Assembly: GCA_015179125.1 (NCBI GenBank)
Contig: WHVA01000316.1
Span: 62,001-126,000, forward strand
DNA from: Gautieria morchelliformis
Taxonomy: Eukaryota; Basidiomycota; Agaricomycetes; Gomphales; Gomphaceae
DNA: 64,000 nt
Direction: 5' to 3'
The notes under the pieces were generated by a model, which saw nothing but the letters and a program-made list of their open reading frames with translations, had not been told where the DNA came from and ran no database searches. The position numbers and the translations under genes were made by a program. This document shows, one piece after another, positions 42,941 through 53,474 of the stretch (positions are counted from its first letter, which is position 1; each line of letters opens with the position of its first letter).

Positions 42941-44173
42941 CTATTTTTTCACCTCCGTAATGGAGGCTGAAGTCCCCTCGTTAGGGGTCTTCGTTGCCCG
43001 ACCTTTAGAACCGCTACTATTGGTAGACTTGTTCTTCGGGCAGTCCTTGACGACGTGACCTTTGGTGCCGCAAAGCAGACAAAGTCCTTGGTCGACCCGA
43101 CGTTGGCGCTCCTCGGGAAGCAGTTTGCCATCCTTCCCGAGTTTGCTCGAAATGTCGGGCTGGCTCTTGTTGTTCGAAGAGTTGTTGTTGTTGGAACCCT
43201 TGCCGCTGTTGTTAGTCTTGTTGCGGTTCTTATTGTTATTGGAACCACTGGAAGACTGGTGGTTGTTAGTGGCATTGCTACTGGACTGATTAGTGGTGCG
43301 TGCAGGCTGGGAGCTACGACCATTGATCATGGCGTCGTATTCCTTTCGCTCCCAGTAACGGCTATCGCATTCCAGCGCGAAGTTCCTAAGCTCGGCGAGG
43401 CTGCGGAATCGAGGGAAGTGAAGTAAGTCGTCCTTGATCCGTTTGGCCAAGCCCTTGTAGGCAAAGTGTCGGAGGGCCGCGTCGTTCCACTGAGTCCGAG
43501 TCGAAGCTCGGGCGAAGTCGATAAAGAATCGCGCGGCCTTGTGGTGCTCTTTCATAACGATCTTCTCGAGGTCAATCTCGGCTTGGGCCGCGTTGTCGTA
43601 TGGGCCGAAGTTAAGCTCGAGCTCGGCCTTGAAGCTGTCCCAGTCCTCGAGCCAATCTGGCTCGGGTTGGACTTCGCCGAGGATCGCCGGCTCGAAATAT
43701 TGCAGAGCCGAGCCGGACAGGTAAGAAATAGCATACTGCACCTTTGAGGCCCCAGTCTTGAACGCGGTGGGGCGATCTCTGAAGTTGAGTACACATTGAA
43801 GGAAGAAGGTGCGAAGCTTGGCCTGGTCAGTACCGTCATAACTATCCGGTTCCTTGACCTTGGCTCGTGCTTCGGGTTCGCGAGGTTTCGCGAGTTTGAT
43901 GAACACTCGACGCATAAGCTCGTTGTCCTCGAGGTCACCGAGGTCCTCGGGCGGAAGGTTGGGGAGGTCCCGATCGTTGTCAGAACTTCTAGAGCCATCA
44001 CCTGGATCACCTGAAGGGTCACCGAGGTTAGCCCTACCTTTGCCTTTGTTACTAGGCTCGGCGGGGTCTGCGAGGGGTATCCCCGGGGACGGGGGTGAGT
44101 CATCGGGGGCTTCCGAGAAACGTCGCTGTTCTGAGATACCCCGAAGGGTGCGAGAACGAGTTATCATGGACAT
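42941..44173 (-). CDS. Gypsy-A young copy gag
   Basis: 410 codons in one frame. Acidic/proline start, then a Retrotrans_gag capsid region (D-S-Y-D-G-T-D-Q-A-K-L ... Y-L-S-G-S-A-L-Q-Y-F-E-P ... D-S-R-Y-W-E-R-K-E-Y), an Asn/Ser-rich linker and a C-x2-C-x4-H-x4-C zinc knuckle (C-L-L-C-G-T-K-G-H-V-V-K-D-C). Forms the particle shell and binds the RNA. A 50-nt gap separates it from the pol frame, as expected for a gag stop with a separate pol frame in this group; the expression mode is not evident. Confidence 0.88.
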   Translation of the reverse strand: MSMITRSRTLRGISEQRRFSEAPDDSPPSPGIPLADPAEPSNKGKGRANLGDPSGDPGDGSRSSDNDRDLPNLPPEDLGDLEDNELMRRVFIKLAKPREPEARAKVKEPDSYDGTDQAKLRTFFLQCVLNFRDRPTAFKTGASKVQYAISYLSGSALQYFEPAILGEVQPEPDWLEDWDSFKAELELNFGPYDNAAQAEIDLEKIVMKEHHKAARFFIDFARASTRTQWNDAALRHFAYKGLAKRIKDDLLHFPRFRSLAELRNFALECDSRYWERKEYDAMINGRSSQPARTTNQSSSNATNNHQSSSGSNNNKNRNKTNNSGKGSNNNNSSNNKSQPDISSKLGKDGKLLPEERQRRVDQGLCLLCGTKGHVVKDCPKNKSTNSSGSKGRATKTPNEGTSASITEVKK

Positions 44174-44203
44174 CGTGAAAAAAGGGATACGTAGGGTGTA
44201 AGC

Positions 44204-44214
44204 AGTCTGAAAAT
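44204..44214 (-). promoter_or_regulatory. Gypsy-A primer-binding site, self-priming type
   Basis: Two bases inside the 5' LTR the coding strand reads ATTTTCAGACT, the exact complement of AGTCTGAAAAT, which occurs in the LTR about 30 bases after the TATATAA box, where transcription should start. An 11-nt match between the mRNA 5' end and the primer site is the known arrangement of Tf1/sushi-type elements. The old copy has the same pair (22465-22475 and 33072-33082). Confidence 0.65.
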
Positions 44215-44216
44215 AC

Positions 44217-44778
44217 TGTTACGTTACGATCCGTCGTAAGGTTGACCGAGGTCGGGGACGAAACCCGAGTCAAGGTCCGAGGTTACGGGGCGAGGTTTGG
44301 ATGGGGAAGTCGGAGAGGGACTTGGCTTCAGCTTATGTGCTGCGCCGACCCTACGCACGAGTCCCAACTTCGGAGGTAAACGAATAAGAGGCGAGGTTCT
44401 AGCTTAAGAGGCGAGGCGTAGAAACTAGCTAGGGGTCGAAGGGACACGATAGTTGATTTTCAGACTAAGGAGTAGGAATGCATACAAGGGGGTTATATAC
44501 GGACGAGGTGCAAGTCAGGGGCGAACAGATTAGTGGAGGTCAGGGCGGGGTCAGGAGACCGAGGTCAGGGCGAGGTAATATACGAATGATGCGTGATGGA
44601 GCGGAATCAGTAACTAAGGGGATACGGGCATGGGATCAAGGTCGGATCTGAGTTCAAGCTCGGGATCGGGCTCGGGCACGGACAAGTATCATATGTACTC
44701 GGGCATGAATATCACAAGGCTCGGGCTCGGAAGAAGGTTCTACCGGTAAGTAGCCGGCCAAAGGCCGGGTCCTTACAG
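44217..44778 (-). repeat. Gypsy-A young copy 5' LTR
   Basis: Same sequence as 37191-37751 apart from one extra A near 44761. It supplies the promoter for the minus-strand gag-pol RNA. Confidence 0.9.
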
Positions 44779-46316
44779 TCTCTGGGTTCTCAAGGAAGAG
44801 GTTTGCGTGCAATCTTGGCCTGAATACACGCATCACAGACAATTCTATCGCCTGTGGAGCTCAGTTCAATGCCCAATATCATGCCATGATTTAATAGATG
44901 TTGTAGGGACTTCTGTGAGATGTGCCCCATTTTTTGATGAATTTCCATGGCAGACAAACACATATGGGCTTGAGCACTTCGTGACTGGAGGTCTAGTCGA
45001 TATAAACCATTGACCTTCGGTGCTTGCATCAATACCTTTCCAACAGCGTTAGATATCGTGCATTTCTGGCCACTGAGTCGAATGTCGTAGCCAGCATCAT
45101 CGCACCGGCCGATCGAGACGAGGGTAGCAGCAATTTTTGGTGCATAGTATGTATCTTGCAAAGTGACTTCTACTGTTTTATCTCCAACCTTATTGGATAA
45201 TACGAGCAGTCCTGAACCGAAGGCATCAAAGGTGCCTTTGTTGGCTGCTCGGATAGTCCTCGGCTGTGAGAATTGACAGTAGTTCCTCAATAAATTTTTA
45301 TGAGGAGTCATATGCGATGTCGTTCCGGTGTCGAGTATGACTATAACTCCTGAGGATGTGCTCAGATTGAAATTTGAGCACTCGTCGAAATTGGTGAAGG
45401 CAAGATGCCCATCACCACTTTCCTCAGAAGAGGACTCTTCTTCGGCAACATTCGCTTTTGCTTTACCCTTCTTCTTCTTCTTGCCTTTGGCTTTTTTCTT
45501 CTGACGTGGTCCTTGACCTTCTTTACCACCTCCTTTAGCCCAGCAATTTTCGATGGAATGTCCAGGCTTTTTGCAGTTGGTGCATATATGCACCTTCTGC
45601 GCCTTCTGGTCCTTCTTAGTAGATGAACCAATAAACACCTGCTCTTCTTGCGGGAATGTTTTCTTCCTGTCATACTGAGCCTTTAGTACCCTAATAATAT
45701 TATCAGGGACTAATGGCATCCCGCATTCTTCAAGCGAAGTGGTAAGGGCGTTCATGACTGCCTCATAGGATGGTGGAAGTGACGCAAGGATAATGTCCAT
45801 GAATTCTTCTTCGGAAACTCTGGCTCCCATCTCATTAAGACGAGCATATAGGTCTTGGGCCTTGTCCAAATGATCTCTCAAATCTCCATCCTCAGGACAT
45901 CTCATACTGCGGAGTTGTCTCTGTAGGCTGGTGAGGACCATCTTGAGCTTTTTGGTCATTTCATTGACCAGTGCATCCCAAGTCTCTTTTGCTGTCTTCT
46001 GCTTCTGTAGCATCAGAGCTAATGACTCTGACACTGAGACAATGATTTGGGTCTTGGCTTGTCCTTCTCTAGCAAGGTATCTCTCCAGCTTCTCCTCAGC
46101 CTTATCCATCTGAGTTTCCTCAGCTTCTGTAAGAATATGGGCTGGGGGCATAACTGGAGGATCAGGAGGTCGAGTGACTCTCCCTTCTACATGCTTGAGT
46201 AGATTTTTGGACTCGAAATAGCTGATGAGAGTGGCTCGCCACAATGGCCAATTACTTCCATCAGTAGCAAGCTTCTCAACACCCAATAGCTTTTCAGAAG
46301 TGTCTCCGGGGCCCAT
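44779..46316 (-). CDS. Copia-A gag, protease and start of integrase
   Basis: One frame of about 510 codons. N-terminal UBN2/Copia gag region (W-P-L-W-R-A-T-L-I-S-Y-F, residues about 20-35; M-T-K-K-L-K-M-V-L-T-S-L-Q-R-Q-L near 140); zinc knuckle C-T-N-C-K-K-P-G-H-S-I-E-N-C; lysine-rich patch; protease L-D-T-G-T-T-S-H-M (near 45320); gag-pre-integrase with H-Q-K-M-G-H...C-D-A-C-I-Q-A-K. The start codon is 46316-46314, only six bases from the LTR and inside the primer-binding site. Runs open to the Gypsy-A border at 44779. Confidence 0.87.
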
Positions 46317-46321
46317 AACCC
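46306..46321 (-). promoter_or_regulatory. Copia-A half-tRNA-iMet primer-binding site
   Basis: Directly after the LTR the coding strand reads GGGTTATGGGCCCCGG. This matches the anticodon-loop half of initiator tRNA-Met and the known primer site of Drosophila copia (GGTTATGGGCCC). The ATG within it is the gag start. Confidence 0.7.
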
Positions 46322-46819
46322 TGTAGAGGACAGGAATTATAGGCAGTAGGTATGGACTGCTTGCTCAAAAGAATAGACTAGAAATTAATTCACTCTCTCA
46401 GTGAATTTAGTTGTCACTGTAAGTATATTATACACTACCTAGAAATTAATTCACTACAGAGGATTTCTAGGTCAATAAATCGAAAGAACACTAGACTAAT
46501 TTACTTGCCTCTCTCAGTGAATTTAGTTGTCACTGAGAGAGGGGGAAATCTGTCTCACTGTGCATGTACTACTACCCGGCCCTTTAGCGCCCAAGAGCTC
46601 GCGCGTCGAAGTCATTTCAGACTCCGCTGGGTGCAGCCGCTTGTGAAAATAGAAATAACAAGATGAAATGGAGAGGTAAGGAGTGACTGGAAAATTTCGA
46701 AAATAATCAGAGAAATGGGTGCATGGTACAAGAACAATGTGAGAAGAGATTGAAACACCATACAGCAAATCGAATATATTATGCTTGATTTTGGTGCAGG
46801 AGCATAAATGCACCCAACA
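46322..46819 (-). repeat. Copia-A 5' LTR
   Basis: 498 bp. Has the complete hairpin (46508-46542) and, about 110 bases to the left, a half-copy with a weaker stem. Differs from the 3' LTR mainly in the 130 bases nearest 46819. Confidence 0.85.
46508..46542. other. Conserved LTR hairpin (13-bp stem)
   Basis: CCTCTCTCAGTGA, nine-base loop, TCACTGAGAGAGG. Present in every Copia-A-type LTR of the window: 8239-8273, 25035-25068, 34155-34189 and here. The variant LTR at 6299 has a hairpin with changed but still paired stem (6483-6512). Position within R/U5 is not known. Confidence 0.75.
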
Positions 46820-47749
46820 CCTAAGTCCTCTGCTAGTCGAAGATGGAAATCTCCAAGAGAAGGCTTAAGATGATGGCCACAGCAAGGTCAAATTTGCACA
46901 AGGTGAACGACGTATGATAATTGAACTGGGAAATATACATGCGAATGTGAACTACTTATATCGAATGCTCGTAAGGTATCAGCGAATAGGAAAGAGGCCG
47001 TCACAAGTCAGGGTTGGATAGGGGTGCGCAGTCATGATACAAAATAGATGAAATAAACATACAATAGGATGTGAGAAGAGGGAGAACATGAAACGATGGA
47101 GAGTGAAGGTGGCGAAGGCACTTATGGACAAAACCATGTCTTGGGACCCGCATACATGCTACCCTGCACGGACTCTTGGTCTACTGGGTTGATCCCGCAC
47201 GACCGATGGAAGGGATGTCCTGCGAACACACTTTGACCATACGAACGCCCAATGGGGTTGGATTAAGAAGACGATGGGGTTAATGATGAACCATCATGCC
47301 GGGTGAATGGTATCGATCTTTTTGATGGTGTGCCTGCTGGCGAATGTTGCGAGCAGTGAATGGCTGTTCAGCGAAATGCAAGGAAGGGCGAACAGAGGTG
47401 ACATAGAGGAGGAGAGGTCGGGGTGGAGGGCAAAGCCGAGTGAACACTGAGGAGGAGTAGCGAAAGGGAAAATGGGGATACCAAGGTGCAGGAAATACAC
47501 AGGTCATGACAATCCAATTGTCAGAACACCATTGGAAGAGGGTTGAGCAGAGGAGGTGGTAGGCCCAGTGATGACTGCCAAGTCAGTCCAAAGACGTCGA
47601 TCATGCTTTGACGGTGTGGCTATGGTGAATGGCGCGAACAGCGAAGATCAGTAGCCGAACACGGCAAGTGCGATCAGAGCGAACACGGAAATGGGGTGAG
47701 AAATGGCAGGACAGAGCACCTGAGTATGAGGAATAGACGTGTCATGACA
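46820..47749 (-). mobile_element. Family X LTR fragment, copy 3
   Basis: Minus-strand X sequence starting TGTCATGACACG (at 47749), with a second unit start at 47511, running to GAGGACTTAGG where Copia-A begins. The 3' 350 bases of X are missing. It forms the border both of Copia-A and of the broken Gypsy-B. Confidence 0.7.
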
Positions 47750-50700
47750 TTTGCCTGTCTTGAAGTAGAGAATGAAAAGCCCCCACTCCCCTCACTTCGT
47801 ACAGACCCACCGGATAAAGTCACACAAAAACCAAATCCGACACCCCATCCATCTTGCATCCGCCCTTGGGAGAGACGCCTCCCGAAGTGCTATGTTGTTG
47901 CTGCCACCCCGGGCCCCAAGTCACTAGTCATTAAGGTGGAGAACCAGATGACAGATATGGCGGAAGTCAAATCCGGACCCGCCCTTGTCGATTGCGGGGC
48001 CACTGGTCAGTTTATGGACCGGGACTATGTGGAACGGAACCGACTGACTATGTGGAAGTTGCAATGTGAAATCCCAGTGTTCAATGTGGATGGAAGCCCC
48101 AATGAGGCAGGGTCCATCACGTAGATAGTAGACACAATTCTCCACTACGACGGACACACAGAACGCACTTCCTTTGCAGTCACCAGCCTGGGGAAGCAAG
48201 ACATCATCCTCGGGTTTACCTGGCTTCAGGAGCACAACCCGGAGATCAATTGGCAGACTCAGAAGGTACTGATGAGTAGATGCCCAGCCAAGTGTCACAT
48301 GTGCCGGTCGGAAGTGCGGAAGGAGCGCCAGGAGCAGTGGAAGACCAAACAGCTCATACAGACATGTCGTTCTGGCCCCCATCCACTGCTTGCAGAAGAA
48401 GACTCGGAAGCGGAATTTGAACCGGATTCCACTCCCAATTCCAATTCCGATTCCGACTCAGCCCGGAAGAGACTCTGGCGGAGGGGGAGCACTTGCTGTA
48501 CGTAAACCTTCCACCGGAAGTGGAACACATCCGCGCCACCGGAAACATTTCGCAACGCCTTGCTGAAGCCTCCAAGAAGCATGATAAAGCGGAGGTGGAA
48601 ATTCCGGAGTACCTGCGGGAGTTCGAGGATGTCTTTGCCAAGGAGTCATTTGATGCCCTGCCTCCACGAAAGCTGTGGGACCATGCCATCGAGTTGGAGC
48701 CTGGGTCAAAGCCCACCAACTGCAAGGTCTACCCGCTGTCACCCAAGGATCAGGTAGAGCTCGATGCATTCCTTGCGGAAAACCTCCGTACAGGGAGGAT
48801 CCGCCCCTCCAAGTCACCCATGGCATCTCCGGTGTTCTTCATCAAGAAGAAGGACGGCTCGCTCAGACTTGTGCAGGATTACCGGGCCTTGAATGCGATC
48901 ACGATCAAGAACCGGTACCCCATTCCACTCATTTCCGAACTGATCACACAACTCTGTGGGGCAAGGTACTTCACTAAGCTGGATGTCCACTGGGGCTTCA
49001 ATAATGTTTGGATCCGGGAGGGGGACGAGTGGAAGGCCGCATTCCGCACCAACTGAGGACTCTTTGAGCCACAGGTCATGTTCTTTGGCCTCACCAACAG
49101 TCCTGCCACGTTCCAGACGATGATGAATGACATCTTCCATGACATGATAGCCGAAGGGGTTGTCTGTGTCTACCTCGATGACATCCTCATCTTCACAAAA
49201 ACAATGTCGGAACATGGGGAGGTGGTGCGGAGAGTGCTGGAACGGCTCCGGGAGTACAACCTGTGTCTCAAGCCGGAAAAGTGCGAATTTGGGCAGACGC
49301 GGATAGAGTATCTTGGGGTGATTGTGTCGGAGGGAAAGGTGGAAATGGACCCGGTCAAAGTTTCTGGTGTATTGGATTGGCCTGTGCCGCGGAACAAGAA
49401 GGAGGTCCAGTCCTTCATTGGGTTTGTCAATTTCTACCGGTGGTTCATCAAGGACTTCTCCTGCCACGCCCATGCCCTCTTCGACCTCACCAAGAAGGAG
49501 GTTGGGTGGCGGTGGGGAGAGCGGGAACAGGCCTCCTTTGACAAACTTAAGGAGCTGATCACTTCTGCCCCGGTCCTGATCTTTCCCGACGACTCTTGCC
49601 CTTATTGAGTTGAGGCGGATTCTTCTGACACAGCTACCGGAGCGGTCTTGTCGCAACAGTCATCGGAATATGGTGGGGGGTGGCATCCGATTGCCTTTTT
49701 CGCTAAAAGCCTTAGTCCGGTGGAGCGGAACTACGAGATCCACGACAAGGAGATGCTGGCAATCATCTGAGCGCTGGAGGAGTGGCGACACTTCCTCGAG
49801 GGTGCTCTATGCCCATTTGAGATCTGGACAGACCACAAGAACCTCGAGTACTTCCGCACGTCTAAGAAGTTGAACCGACGACAAGCACGGTGGTCCCTAC
49901 ACCTGTCCCAGTTCGACTTCATGCTCCACCACCGCCCCAGCCGCACCATGGGCAAGCCTGATGCCCTATCCCGCCGTGCGGATCATGGAAGCGGAAGTGG
50001 AGACAACGCTGATATGACACTACTCTGCCCAAGTCTCTTTGCAATCCGCGCACTCGAAGGAGTGACTGCAGTTGGGGCGGAAGCGGAAATGCTCCAGGAC
50101 ATCCAGAGGCAGTACCGGAATGGAGAGAAGGAGGAGTCGGTGGTGAAGGCAGTGGAGGAACTTCGGAAAGGGCACTCACGGTCTGTACGGGGAGCGGAAT
50201 GGTCGGAATGTGATGGGCTGCTCCACTTCAGAGGCAAGGTCTATGTTCCAAGTGGGGCAGACCTCCGCCGCCGCATTATGTCCCAGCACCATGACACACG
50301 GGTCGCTGGACATGCTGGCAGGTGGAAGATGCTGGGGTTAGTGGCTCAGAACTACTGGTGGCCTCAGATGTCCCGCTACATTGGACAGTACGTGAAGACA
50401 TGTGACCTTTGTCTCCGAACCAAAGAACAGCGACATCCGCCCGTCGGAGAACTTGTTCCACTCCCGATTGCAGAATCCCGCTGGGACACCATCAGTGTCG
50501 ACTTCATCGTTGAACTCCCAGAGTCCCATGGCTACGACGCGATCATGAATGTCGTGGACTCGGTAAGCAAGGTGTCCCACTTCATTCCGATGCACACGAC
50601 GATCACAGCCCTCAGAGCGGCCTGCCTGTTCCTTGCACATGTCTGGAAGTTGCATAGGCTCCCGAAGCAAGTTGTTTCCGACCGAGGTCCGCAGTTTGTC

Positions 50701-51617
50701 GCGGAACTGACTCGGGAGCTCTACCGCCTGCTCGGCATAAAGCTGGCTACCACCACGGCGTACCATCCGCAGGGTGACGGACAGATGGAACGGGTCAATC
50801 AGGAGTTGGAGCAATATCTCCGCCTCTTCGTCAATGAGAGGCAGGATGACTGGGATGAGTTACTTCCACTGGCGGAATTCCAATACAACAACCATGTACA
50901 TTCCGCCACACAACAGACTCCCTTCATGCTTGACTCCGGAAGACACCCGTGGGTGGGCTTTGAGCCGCGGCAGGCAGAGTCCCGACTCGAGACCGTCAAT
51001 GAGTTCCGAGACCGCATGGACTCCTCCCTTTCGGAAGCCAAGTCGGGCCTTGCGAAGGCCAAGGATGACATGGCAAGGTACTACAACCAACGCCGGGTTC
51101 CTGCCCCGGAGTACCAAGTTGGAGACAAGGTGTATCTAGATGCAAGTGACATCCGCACCACATGCCCTTCGCAGAAGCTTGCCCACCGCTACCTTGGGCC
51201 CTTCACAGTGACGCGGAGGGTTGGACGGAATGCATACCGCCTCCAACTTCCGATGTCCATGTCCCACCTCCACCCCGTCTTCAATGTGGTGAAGTTACTC
51301 CCTACTCTTGAGGACCCAATTCCAGGTTGGAAGGCTCGTCCGCCACCTCCACCGGAAATTGTAGATGGGGAAGAGCACTATGTGGTGGAACGGATCCTGG
51401 ACAGCCGGTTTGTGTGAGGACGACTCCAATTCCTTGTGATGGGAAGGGTATGGGTATGAGGAGAATTCGTGGGTCCCGGAGCAAGATGTCTCTGCTCCAG
51501 ACAAACTCCGCGAGTTCTATAGGACACACCCTGGTGCCCCTCGCCAAATCCTCTCACTGGCATTTCAATCCCTCGTGTCCCATGCTTCAAGGACACAGCA
51601 CGCTAGAGGGGGGGTGA
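47750..51617 (+). mobile_element. Gypsy-B coding part (chromovirus), 5' end lost
   Basis: Gag and 5' LTR are missing; the copy starts near the protease (A-L-V-D-C-G-A-T-G-Q-F, about 47985). Reverse transcriptase (K-D-G-S-L-R-L near 48850; V-Y-L-D-D-I-L-I near 49170), RNase H (about 49600-49860), integrase finger and core (about 50280-50800; I-S-V-D-F-I-V-E-L and S-D-R-G-P-Q-F) and chromodomain (Y-V-V-E-R-I-L-D-S, about 51380) follow. Integrase to chromodomain is one long frame (49870-51417). About five breaks overall. The purine tract AGAGGGGGGGTGA precedes the 3' LTR at 51618. Confidence 0.85.
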
Positions 51618-51906
51618 TGTCAGGGGACACCCTGTTTTCCATTTCCAGTTCCAACACCACACCCAGTTCCGACTCCATTTCCGACTCCAGTTCCGGTTCC
51701 GATTCGATCTCCGCCTCCGCTTTCGGAAATGATTCCGCTCCTGGGAGAACTTCCACCAGTTCTGTTTGCCTTGCCAGTTCCACTCCAATTTCCGACTTCC
51801 ACTCTCGGAACAGTGTCAGAAATCAAGCAACTCACGTAATGGGTGGCATCAAGGGTCGATCAAGGGTCAGGGAGGTCAGGGGGATGCAGGGTTGATGGCG
51901 GGTGCC

Positions 51907-53474
51907 TGTAAGGGCAACCCTGGCTGGTTGTGGAGATCACACTACCACACAACCGACAAGGGGAAATCCAAAAAGCTACCTAGAGTCTTAGGACCACGGG
52001 TCGAGTGAATTAAAGACAACAATAATCCCCAAGACATGAAAAGATAGTTCTGCGCTTGAACTCTTCCTCAGTTCAAGTATGTCACTATTCTCGTGGCTTT
52101 TCTGGTTTTCCAACTCAACAAACGTAGGATATTAACTCACTTACCCTGAGTTAGGTTAATATCTGCAGTGCATTGATTGATCAAGAAAGATCAATTACTC
52201 AAAAGGCTATTAACCCACTTAACTCAGAGTTAAGTTAATAAACTATTGCATGAATTGAATAACTAATAACCAAGTCTATTAGATCACTGCTCAGAGTGGC
52301 GTCTAATGGTACAGGATTACTAATCAGCTACTCTTAGTAATGTTGCTGTTCGCAGCGCAATTATTCAGAGCCTGCTGCAATTAAAATAGAGCACTCTTGT
52401 ACTTCTCAGAGCCAATCAGAGTTGCTGCAATCTTAGACTGTAGCCAAGTCAGTGAGCCAGTACTTCAGTACAAGGCTGTGTTGAAGTCACACTTCAGTTA
52501 CTCAAGGTATGAGTGGTTTGGGTGAAAGATGATTGATTGCTTCACTGCTAAAACTGCAGGCTATTTATACTGCATCTATCTAGCTTATGTAACTACTGCC
52601 AGGAACCTTGTAGAGGCTTCTACTACTGTGAAGAACCTTGTGGAAGCTTAGAGAAGCTTCAGGAAAGGTTTGGAAACTATTGGAAGGCTGTGGAAGGTTC
52701 TATTGCTATGTTGGGTTAAAGTCACAGTTCTGTGACAGTAAAGCTAAGAGTATGTAAGAAACTCCCACGCTCATTTGATTATCATGTGACGAAGGAAAGT
52801 CATGTGACTTCAAGCTGGATTGAGGTCATGTGACTGTGTCATGTGATTGTCAGGTGACCGTAGATAATCAAGTGACTTTGAGGTCAGGTGATTGTCAGGT
52901 GACTGTGGGTGATCAGGTGACCTTGAGCTGCTTTTGAGGTCATGTGATAGTCATGTGATCGTGGGTGATTCTTAGCTAAACTATCAACAGATTGCTGTAT
53001 CTTGTGGACCCAATGTGAGTGTAGCATAGAAATATTAATACAACCTTTCTTGAGGACATTTGAAACTAATTAACTACCTAGTAAATGTTCATAAATAGGT
53101 AGCTACTTTGTGGACGATCCCTAACAGGACCCCCAATGTCAGCGAGCCTGTATTATACTACGCTGCGCAGCCAGGGACAACACTTGGCACCCACCATCAA
53201 CCCTGCATCCCCCTGACCTCCCTGACCCTTGATTGACCCTTGATGCCACCTGTTATGTGAGTCGCTTGATTTCCGATACTGTTCCGAGAGTGGAAGTTGG
53301 AAATTGGAGTGGAACTGGCAAAGTGAACAGAATTGGTGGAAGTTCTCCCAGAAGCGGAATCATTTCCGAAAGCGGAGGCGGAGATGGAATCGGAACCGGA
53401 ACCGGAGTCGGAAATGGAGTCGGAACTGGGTGTGGTGTTGGAACTGGAAATGGAAAACAGGGTGTCCCCTGACA
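51907..53474 (-). mobile_element. Inverted solo LTR of the Gypsy-B group, chimeric or with nested piece
   Basis: Begins TGTAAGGGCAACCC and ends GTGTCCCCTGACA, the two ends of the Gypsy-B LTR read backwards, and has a 5-bp target duplication. It is far longer (1568 bp) than the 423-bp LTR at 7139. The piece 51907-53127 itself reads TGTAAGGG...CCCTAACA, also LTR-like ends, with an unrelated middle; 53128-53474 is ordinary Gypsy-B U3/R backwards. Either a second LTR subfamily sharing U5 recombined with Gypsy-B or another element inserted and lost one end. Non-coding. Confidence 0.6.
52781..52960. repeat. Array of 11 RTCANGTGAY motifs
   Basis: GTCATGTGAC, GTCAGGTGAC, ATCAAGTGAC and close forms occur eleven times in 180 bases, at spacing of about 11-30 bases. 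Each contains a CANGTG E-box-like core. They lie in the unique part of the inverted LTR. Possible transcription-factor cluster in a U3 region; inference. Confidence 0.6.

Larger units (their letters stand above)
37191..44778 (-). mobile_element. Gypsy-A, young copy (Ty3/Gypsy chromovirus)
   Basis: LTRs at 37191-37751 (561 bp) and 44217-44778 (562 bp) are identical by eye except for one A in an A-run; the element is flanked by GTCTC at 37186-37190 and 44779-44783. It therefore inserted very recently, into Copia-A pol. Gag, protease, reverse transcriptase, RNase H, integrase and chromodomain are complete in order on the minus strand, with about two breaks in pol. An antisense two-exon gene (37924-39049, plus) lies next to the 3' LTR. 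Same family as 21903-33319. Confidence 0.92.
34030..46819 (-). mobile_element. Copia-A element (Ty1/Copia), entered by a young Gypsy-A
   Basis: LTRs at 34030-34466 and 46322-46819 (TGTTGGGTGCAT...CTCTACA on the coding strand). Gag-protease and the start of integrase lie at 44779-46316; the rest of integrase, reverse transcriptase and RNase H at 34480-37190. Between them is a 7.6-kb Gypsy-A copy with GTCTC duplications. Without that insertion the element is about 5.2 kb, normal for Ty1/Copia, and its frames otherwise look open. Target duplication is absent (GATGG left, CCTAA right), and the two LTRs differ by a 61-bp gap plus about eight substitutions clustered near one end. Confidence 0.88.
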
